From: Odoribacter sp.
Lineage (GTDB): Bacteria; Bacteroidota; Bacteroidia; Bacteroidales; Marinifilaceae
Direction: 5' to 3'
Assembly: GCA_020024465.1 (NCBI GenBank)
Contig: JAHHTT010000066.1
Location: forward strand, 1-11,676
Length of the DNA stretch: 11,676 bases
Below are positions 6,666-11,676 of this stretch, one piece after another. Position 1 is the first letter of the stretch. The number at the start of each line of letters is the position of its first letter. Both the position numbers and the translations under genes were made by a program. A model generated the notes under the pieces. That model was given only the letters and a program-made list of their open reading frames with translations. It had not been told where the DNA came from and searched no databases.

Positions 6666-7610
6666 TCAATCACATTTACAGCGTTTTTTAAATATCTGCA
6701 AAACTGATTGCCTGTCTCGTTGCAATTGCTCTGCAAGTTTTTCTTTTCCGTCAAACTTTTGTTCTCCCCGGATACGGGCAAATAGAGCAACACGAAGATT
6801 ACAACCATATAAATTCCCATTAAAATCAAAGATATGCACTTCTATGCGAACGATACCAGTAGAATTTACTGTCGGCCGGACTCCTATATTCAACATTCCC
6901 TGATATGATTTGTCTTCAATCCGGACTTTCACTGCATATACACCTACTGCCGGCAATAATTTCCGTTTGTCTTCCAATTCTATATTAGCCGTAGGAAATC
7001 CCATTTGGCGCCCAATCCTATCCCCCTGAACCACAATTCCGGCTATAGAATACGGATATCCCAAAAATTCAGATACCCGAGCAATATCACCAATCTGCAA
7101 GGCATTGCGTATTTTAGTGGAACTAATATTAATATCATGCTCCTCATATACCTCTTCCTGCTCTAAATAAAAGTGATATTTTTCCGCCAATATCTTTAAT
7201 TTATCAAAAGTTCCTTCTCTATTTTTTCCAAAATGATGGTCGTATCCTATCACCAGTCCCGCAATCCCCAATTTATCAACCAACAAATTATTCACAAAAT
7301 CCGAATAAGCCAATTCTGCCAGCTTACGAGTAAAAGGCAATATAATCAGATGAGCAACTCCCAATGACTCCAGAATAGCCATCTTTTCATCCAGAGTTGT
7401 CAGAATACCCGGTCTCTTTTCCAAAGGATAAAGCACTTCCCGCGGGTGAGGTTCAAAACTGATGATAACGGTTTCTCCATGTAAATGCTCAGCAACTCTT
7501 TTCAAAGCAGCAATCACCTGAACATGCCCTTTATGCACCCCGTCAAAACTACCAATTGTCACGACCGGATTGGTTATATGTAAATTTTCTATTCCGTAAT
7601 GTAACTGCAT
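6666..7610 (-). CDS. ribF: Bifunctional riboflavin kinase / FAD synthetase
   Basis: This 314-residue cytoplasmic enzyme phosphorylates riboflavin to FMN and then adenylates FMN to FAD. The N-terminal nucleotidyltransferase domain (about 1-180) has GSFDGVHKGH (20-29), the HxGH-type ATP site, then FEPHPREVL (52-60), GYDHHFGKNREGT (122-134) and SSTKIR (163-168). The C-terminal flavokinase domain (about 185-314) has GDRIGRQMGFPTANI (196-210), GVYAV (223-227), NIGVRPT (241-247), and the expected catalytic glutamate E257 followed by VHIFDFNGNLYG. Length is typical and all motifs are intact. It is the last gene before the convergent glyS. It follows nrdJ on the same strand but is separated by a strong terminator and has its own candidate promoter, so it is probably transcribed alone. 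It is the only FAD-forming gene visible here. Confidence 0.97.
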   Translation of the reverse strand: MQLHYGIENLHITNPVVTIGSFDGVHKGHVQVIAALKRVAEHLHGETVIISFEPHPREVLYPLEKRPGILTTLDEKMAILESLGVAHLIILPFTRKLAELAYSDFVNNLLVDKLGIAGLVIGYDHHFGKNREGTFDKLKILAEKYHFYLEQEEVYEEHDINISSTKIRNALQIGDIARVSEFLGYPYSIAGIVVQGDRIGRQMGFPTANIELEDKRKLLPAVGVYAVKVRIEDKSYQGMLNIGVRPTVNSTGIVRIEVHIFDFNGNLYGCNLRVALFARIRGEQKFDGKEKLAEQLQRDRQSVLQIFKKRCKCD

Positions 7611-7629
7611 TTGTTTTCAAATAAAGATA

Positions 7630-7662
7630 CAAAATTACAATAAAAAAATACCAAACAACAAA
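7630..7662 (-). promoter_or_regulatory. Candidate promoter for ribF
   Basis: On the minus strand TAATTTTG (7637 down to 7630) matches TAnnTTTG, and TTTG (7662-7659) lies 21 bases upstream as a full -33 match. It is the best-matched promoter I see here. Transcription near 7624 gives a leader of about 14 bases. The -33 TTTG is part of the T-tract of the nrdJ terminator. Confidence 0.55.
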
Positions 7663-7705
7663 AAAACAAGCTAAAGACAGACAAACAATTTTCTCTGTCC
7701 TTAGC
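7660..7705 (-). terminator. Intrinsic terminator after nrdJ
   Basis: Read on the minus strand, GCTAAGGACAGA (7705-7694) pairs with TCTGTCTTTAGC (7681-7670) over 12 bp with one G-U pair. The loop is 12 bases, and TTGTTTTTTTG follows directly. This is a classic rho-independent signal 37 bases after the nrdJ stop, separating nrdJ from ribF. Confidence 0.9.
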
Positions 7706-7742
7706 CTGCTACATCTTACAGATTTCCGTTCTTATTTTATTA

Positions 7743-10280
7743 CTATCCGCATTTTGAAGCGCCGCAGTTTGTACAAATCAGACACCCCTCCTGATAAACA
7801 ACCGGAGAACCACACTGTTCACATTTTTCACCGGCAGCTTCTGTTCCGTTCGGAATATATTTTTTCAAAGCTCTTTCTACACCATTCTTCCAAGTATTGA
7901 TATTCTCATTGTCAAATTCCATTGAGGCAACCAACTCAACAGCCTGATGTACCGGCATACCATGACGTAAAACGCCTGAAATCAATTTTGCATAATTCCA
8001 ATATTCTTTATCAAACTTAAACGATAATCCTTCCACAGTGGTCTTGAAACCTCTCTTATTTTGAAATTGAAAGTCATATCGGGAGTTACCTTCTGCATCA
8101 TAATGTTTTACAATCTTTCCCGAAGTAACTGCCTTGGGCAACATAATACCCTCTTCATCATCCGCTATTCCGGTAAAAATCTCATAAGGCCGTCCGTCAT
8201 ACAGACCGATAAAAGCAATCCATTTTTCTTTGTTATTCTGAAAGCGTACGACATCAGCATCCAACTCTATCGGACGTTTTGCAGGCATCTCTTTGAGTGC
8301 AGCTTCCTTTTTATCTTTATTAGAGACCAAAACTCCTGCCCGGGATCCGTCTCGATACACGGTACATCCTTTACAACCACTTCTCCAAGCCTCGATATAT
8401 AATTCTCCTACCAATTCTTCTGTAACATCCGAAGGCAGATTGACCGTCACACTAATTGAATGATCTACCCATTTCTGAATCTGTCCCTGCATACGAACTT
8501 TAGCCACCCAATCAATATCATTAGAAGTTGCCTTATAATAAGGAGACTCTGCTACCAACTGATCAATTTCCTCATCGGTATAATGCTTGGTCATATTATA
8601 ACCATTCACCATCATCCATTCGGCAAACTTATGATGAAATACAACAAACTCTTCATAACTGTCTCCTGATTCATCAATAAAATCGACCCGAACATTCTGA
8701 TCATTCGGATTCACTTTTCTCCTTCTCTTATATACAGGCAGAAAGACCGGTTCTATGCCTGAAGTTGTCTGTGTCATCAAACTTGTTGTTCCCGTCGGTG
8801 CAATAGTAAGACAAGCAATATTACGACGTCCGTATTTAAGCATTTCCGCATACATATCAGGATCTGCATCCTTCAGTCTCAGTATAAATGGATTATTAAT
8901 TTCTCGGGCTGCATCAAAAATCGAAAAACTACCACGTTCTTTCGCCAAATGTACAGATGCCCGATAAGCTTCGACTGCCAATGTCTTCTGAATCTCCACT
9001 GCAAAATCAATGGCCTCATCACTACCATATCGTAATCCCAATGCCGCCAACATATCTCCTTCTGCTGTTATACCCACCCCCGTACGACGTCCTTCACGCG
9101 CCTTTTGCTTAATTTTTTCCCAGAGACGATCTTCAACCCCCTTCACGTCTTCATCCTCCGGATCTGAATGGATTTTTGCCAAAATAGCATCTATTTTTTC
9201 CAATTCCAAATCAATAATATCATCCATAATCCGTTGGGCTATAGCCACGTGTTTTTTAAATAAAGGAAAATTAAAGAAAGTTCCCTTCGTAAACGGATTC
9301 TCAACATAAGAATACAAATTAATGGCCAGCAAGCGACAAGAATCATAAGGACAAAGAGGTATTTCACCGCAAGGATTGGTTGATACCGTACGATATCCCT
9401 TATCAGCATAACAATCAGGCACACTTTCCCGAATAATTGTATCCCAAAACAGAATGCCGGGCTCTGCAGACTTCCATGCATTATGAACAATCTTATTCCA
9501 CAATTGTCGGGCATCTATTTCTTTCTTATATTTCGGCTCAGCCGAATAAACCGGATATTTCTGTATATATTTCCCATCATCCACAACAGCCTGCATAAAT
9601 TCATCATCAATCTTGACAGAAACATTTGCTCCGGTAACTTTGCCTTCTGTCATTTTAGCATCAATGAAACTTTCAGAATCAGGATGATTAATAGAAACAC
9701 TTAACATCAAAGCACCACGACGGCCATCCTGTGCCACCTCACGAGTTGAATTTGAATAACGCTCCATAAAAGGCACAATGCCCGTAGAAGTCAATGCAGA
9801 ATTCTTGACCGGCGACCCCTTGGGACGAATGTGAGACAAATCGTGTCCCACGCCGCCACGCCGTTTCATCAACTGAACCTGCTCCTGATCGATCTTCATC
9901 ACACCGCCATACGAATCAGAAGGTCCTTCATTACCTATGACAAAACAATTGGAAAGAGAGGCTATTTGAAAATCATTTCCGATACCGGTCATCGGCCCTC
10001 CCTGCGGAACAATATATTTAAAATCGCGCAATACTTCGAATATCGCATCTTCGCTCATGGGATTCGCATAAGTAGATTCGATACGTGCAATCTCTCTTGC
10101 CAGACGACGATGCATATCCTCCGGATTTTTCTCAAAAAGATTACCAAAAGAATCTTTTAAGGCATATTTAGTCACCCACACACGAGCTGCCAATTCATCT
10201 CCATTGAAATAATTCAATGAACTCTGAAAAGCTTCTTCTTGCGTATAAATCTGTCGATCTTTATTTAACTGTTCATTCAT
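7743..10280 (-). CDS. nrdJ: Adenosylcobalamin-dependent (class II) ribonucleotide reductase
   Basis: This 845-residue enzyme reduces ribonucleotides to deoxyribonucleotides in the cytoplasm, using adenosylcobalamin to make the thiyl radical, so it works with or without oxygen. The catalytic barrel carries the finger-loop motif NPCGE (302-306) with radical cysteine C304. Its reducing pair is expected at C112 (SLSNCFV) and C315, since the spacing C304+11 matches characterised class II enzymes. Other conserved blocks are GGPMTGIGND (94-103), KRRGGVGHDLSHIRPKGSPV (139-158), RRTGVGITAEGDML (398-411) and APTGTTS (494-500). A second region (about 670-810) resembles the C-terminal domain of long NrdJ proteins. 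The tail is a zinc-ribbon-like module with C820, C823, C836 and C839, and ends in SKCG with redox-tail-like cysteines C833 and C844. The ATG at 10280 fits the family. No cobalamin riboswitch is visible; the inferred leader is only about 34 bases. Confidence 0.96.
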   Translation of the reverse strand: MNEQLNKDRQIYTQEEAFQSSLNYFNGDELAARVWVTKYALKDSFGNLFEKNPEDMHRRLAREIARIESTYANPMSEDAIFEVLRDFKYIVPQGGPMTGIGNDFQIASLSNCFVIGNEGPSDSYGGVMKIDQEQVQLMKRRGGVGHDLSHIRPKGSPVKNSALTSTGIVPFMERYSNSTREVAQDGRRGALMLSVSINHPDSESFIDAKMTEGKVTGANVSVKIDDEFMQAVVDDGKYIQKYPVYSAEPKYKKEIDARQLWNKIVHNAWKSAEPGILFWDTIIRESVPDCYADKGYRTVSTNPCGEIPLCPYDSCRLLAINLYSYVENPFTKGTFFNFPLFKKHVAIAQRIMDDIIDLELEKIDAILAKIHSDPEDEDVKGVEDRLWEKIKQKAREGRRTGVGITAEGDMLAALGLRYGSDEAIDFAVEIQKTLAVEAYRASVHLAKERGSFSIFDAAREINNPFILRLKDADPDMYAEMLKYGRRNIACLTIAPTGTTSLMTQTTSGIEPVFLPVYKRRRKVNPNDQNVRVDFIDESGDSYEEFVVFHHKFAEWMMVNGYNMTKHYTDEEIDQLVAESPYYKATSNDIDWVAKVRMQGQIQKWVDHSISVTVNLPSDVTEELVGELYIEAWRSGCKGCTVYRDGSRAGVLVSNKDKKEAALKEMPAKRPIELDADVVRFQNNKEKWIAFIGLYDGRPYEIFTGIADDEEGIMLPKAVTSGKIVKHYDAEGNSRYDFQFQNKRGFKTTVEGLSFKFDKEYWNYAKLISGVLRHGMPVHQAVELVASMEFDNENINTWKNGVERALKKYIPNGTEAAGEKCEQCGSPVVYQEGCLICTNCGASKCG

Positions 10281-10320
10281 AGCGTGTTATATTATCTGAT
10301 AATTGCATTTTTTTCTACAG

Positions 10321-10353
10321 CAAATATAAAGAAAAATCATTCCATATTGTCAA
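10321..10353 (-). promoter_or_regulatory. Candidate promoter for nrdJ
   Basis: On the minus strand TATATTTGC begins at 10328, an exact TAnnTTTG (10328-10321) followed by C. TTGA (10353-10350) lies 21 bases upstream as an imperfect -33 element. Transcription near 10314 would give a leader of about 34 bases. No NrdR-box-like sequence was recognised. Confidence 0.5.
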
Positions 10354-10374
10354 TAATCAAAATACTATTTTGAC

Positions 10375-10452
10375 AAAAGTTTTCCAATTTAACGACACAA
10401 CACGCTGATTATCTAACAAATAAAAAGTTACTAACAGCAAAAAGTTTTCCAA
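10375..10452. repeat. Two direct copies of a 13-bp sequence upstream of nrdJ
   Basis: AAAAGTTTTCCAA occurs at 10375-10387 and again at 10440-10452, 65 bases apart, in the 277-base gap between nrdJ and rimM. The remainder of this gap is AT-rich with no ORF of note. The pair could be regulator sites for nrdJ, but in AT-rich DNA it could also be chance. Confidence 0.35.
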
Positions 10453-10515
10453 AATCTTTACAACAATAAAAACCGAATTTAAATAATTAAGTTTTTTAAC
10501 ATTTTTATTTCTAAA

Positions 10516-10543
10516 GAAAAAAGTATGCTATAAGCACAATAGC
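10516..10543 (-). terminator. Probable intrinsic terminator after rimM
   Basis: On the minus strand GCTAT (10543-10539) and ATAGC (10531-10527) form a short 5-bp stem with a 7-base loop. ATAC and then TTTTTTC follow. The stem is weak, but the T-tract and the position 14 bases past the rimM stop support it. Confidence 0.45.
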
Positions 10544-10557
10544 CGTATAAAAAGAAA

Positions 10558-11091
10558 TCAGTTCAGTTCGGCTAATTCACCTGGTATATGAACATCTACA
10601 ACTCCTCGCTCAAAATCAACTCCATGCACATACATTTCAGAAAGCGGCAAAAGAATCTCCTTGCCAAAAATAGAAATTGTCAAAACGACATTACCGGAAT
10701 AATCCGCAACATCCGTCACACACCCCACAGCACCACTCACCTCATCTCTCACTTCCAGTTCAATCAAATCATAAATATCATACTCCACACTCTCAATATC
10801 CTCTTCTTCCAGAAGTACCTTCTCCAACAGCACTTCACATCCTACAAGTCTCTCGGCCTTCATCAAAGAATCCACATAATCAAACTTCACAATATAAGAA
10901 GAATGATTACGGACAGTCAATCCGTCTTCAGCAATAAAAAAGGGAACCGGTGCTCCCTCCAAAAGGAGAAACACCGGTTCGTCTGCATATCGTTCGAGCA
11001 GATCACAATCAGTTGTTACAATCACAGCCCCTTGCAGGTTGTGCGTCTTACTAACTTCACCGATTTTAATGCAATCTTCCCGTGTAATCAT
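10558..11091 (-). CDS. rimM: Ribosome maturation factor RimM (16S rRNA processing)
   Basis: This 177-residue protein helps assemble the head of the 30S subunit and binds ribosomal protein S19. The N-terminal RimM beta-barrel (about 6-90) begins CIKIGEVSKTHNLQGAVIV (7-25), matching the family's 'G.i.k.hGl.Ge' signature. A C-terminal PRC-barrel domain (about 100-175) contains EYDIYDLIELEV (103-114), TDVADYSGNVVLTI (126-139) and a conserved end, LLPLSEMYVHGVDFERGVVD (147-166), then HIPGEL. The ATG at 11091 is chosen because everything upstream in frame is an out-of-frame reading of the rpsP 3' end, giving an artificial Leu/Lys-rich run. Only 10 bases separate it from the rpsP stop, so the two are translated from one mRNA. 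The trmD and rplS genes that often follow in other bacteria are absent here; nrdJ comes next. Confidence 0.93.
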   Translation of the reverse strand: MITREDCIKIGEVSKTHNLQGAVIVTTDCDLLERYADEPVFLLLEGAPVPFFIAEDGLTVRNHSSYIVKFDYVDSLMKAERLVGCEVLLEKVLLEEEDIESVEYDIYDLIELEVRDEVSGAVGCVTDVADYSGNVVLTISIFGKEILLPLSEMYVHGVDFERGVVDVHIPGELAELN

Positions 11092-11101
11092 TGCAATAAA
11101 A

Positions 11102-11653
11102 TTATTCTGCAGCAGGAGCTTCGGCCTCAGCAACAGGAGCAGCTTCTTCTGCAGCAGCTTCTTCTGCTTTCTTAGCAGCCTCAGCAGCAGCCAATTCAGC
11201 TTTTTTCTTTGCAATCACTTCTTCTTTCGCAGCACGTACTTTAGCTTCAGCTTCCAAACGAGCCTTAGCAGCAGCGTCACCAGTCTGTGCCAATTTTTGA
11301 ATCTTAGACTGAACTTTAGCTTCTTTTTCTTTCACCCAAGCTTCAAATTTAGCTTCAGCAGCAGCTTCATCAAAAGCACCTTTCTTCACTCCTTCCAACA
11401 AGTGCTTTTTCAAGAGAACACCTTTGTAAGACAAGATTCTTGACGCAGTATCTGTCGGTTGTGCACCATTCATCAACCAATATAAAGCTCTGTCAAAATT
11501 GAGATCGATAGTAGCCGGATTCGTGTTGGGATTGTAAGTACCCACTTTTTCAATGTATTTACCATCGCGTGGTGCTCTACTATCTGCTATCACTACATGA
11601 TAGAATGGACGACCTTTACGTCCGTGTCTCGCTAATCTGATTTTTGTTGCCAT
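11102..11653 (-). CDS. rpsP: 30S ribosomal protein S16 with long C-terminal tail
   Basis: This 183-residue protein has the S16 fold in residues 1 to about 85: MATKIRLARHGRKGRPFYHV (1-20), VIADSRAPRDGKYIEKVGTY (21-40) and LNFDRALYWLMNGAQPTDTA (51-70). S16 binds 16S rRNA and is needed for 30S assembly. Most bacterial S16 proteins stop near residue 80-90. Here a further 95 or so residues follow: a charged helical section (about 92-150, with VKEKEAKVQSKIQKLA at 107-122) and then an Ala/Glu/Lys low-complexity end (AEEAAAEEAAPVAEAEAPAA). Long S16 tails of this kind occur in Bacteroidetes; the tail's function is not known to me. The ATG lies 23 bases from the right edge in a very AT-rich leader, so its promoter is outside the window. 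It is first in a two-gene unit with rimM. Confidence 0.96.
   Translation of the reverse strand: MATKIRLARHGRKGRPFYHVVIADSRAPRDGKYIEKVGTYNPNTNPATIDLNFDRALYWLMNGAQPTDTASRILSYKGVLLKKHLLEGVKKGAFDEAAAEAKFEAWVKEKEAKVQSKIQKLAQTGDAAAKARLEAEAKVRAAKEEVIAKKKAELAAAEAAKKAEEAAAEEAAPVAEAEAPAAE
11139..11168. repeat. 15-bp tandem duplication in the rpsP tail
   Basis: Two adjacent 15-bp units (11139-11153 and 11154-11168) match at 14 of 15 bases, within a GCA/GAA-codon tract. They encode consecutive Glu/Ala blocks of the S16 tail. The unit is a multiple of three, so copy-number change would alter tail length without breaking the frame. Confidence 0.6.
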
Positions 11654-11676
11654 TTTTTTAATTTAAAAAATTAATA

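Noticed and set aside
6816..6826. Near-match to the 11-bp unit (TCAAAGATATG) inside ribF
   Set aside because: It is a single copy in coding sequence with no array around it, so chance is the simplest explanation.
8061..10160. Several plus-strand open frames opposite nrdJ
   Set aside because: nrdJ is intact on the minus strand with all active-site motifs. The opposite frames have no family features and are antisense shadows.
11092..11214. 41-residue N-terminal extension of RimM into rpsP
   Set aside because: It is the rpsP Ala/Glu codon tract read in a second frame, giving a Leu/Lys-rich run. The RimM family begins at the ATG at 11091.

Overview
The window looks like ordinary chromosome from a Bacteroidetes bacterium, most likely order Bacteroidales. 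Four things point there: an ECF sigma factor beside a FecR-type anti-sigma gene, a ribosomal protein S16 with a long Ala/Glu/Lys-rich tail, AT-rich leaders with little Shine-Dalgarno sequence, and several upstream regions with an exact match to the Bacteroidetes -7 element TAnnTTTG. Genus cannot be fixed from the sequence alone.

Layout, left to right. Bases 1-1154 (minus strand) hold an ECF sigma factor and, downstream, the first 111 codons of its FecR-like anti-sigma partner, which runs off the left edge. The 261-base gap between them carries four tandem copies of an 11-bp unit plus one inverted copy. This is the least expected structure in the window. Bases 1423-4924 (plus) hold two tandem Na+/phosphate cotransporter paralogues with PhoU-like C-terminal domains, ending in a hairpin that includes the second stop codon. 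Bases 4997-6547 (plus) encode the dimeric type of glycyl-tRNA synthetase, closed by its own terminator. From 6666 to the right edge everything is on the minus strand. In transcription order this is rpsP-rimM (a tight ribosome-assembly pair), then nrdJ (class II, B12-dependent ribonucleotide reductase), then ribF (riboflavin kinase/FAD synthetase). Terminator-like hairpins follow rimM and nrdJ, and candidate promoters precede nrdJ and ribF, so these look like three transcription units.

Most of the content is housekeeping: translation, dNTP synthesis, flavin cofactors and phosphate transport. The sigma/anti-sigma pair is the accessory part; such pairs often control outer-membrane uptake genes, which would lie beyond the left edge. 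I found no tRNA or rRNA genes, CRISPR array, insertion sequence, phage gene or recognisable riboswitch. I do not see a convincing undescribed system. The points most worth a second look are the 11-bp array, the duplicated transporter with a loop insertion in one copy, and promoter or terminator signals that overlap or lie very close together. No gap without a gene exceeds 300 bases.
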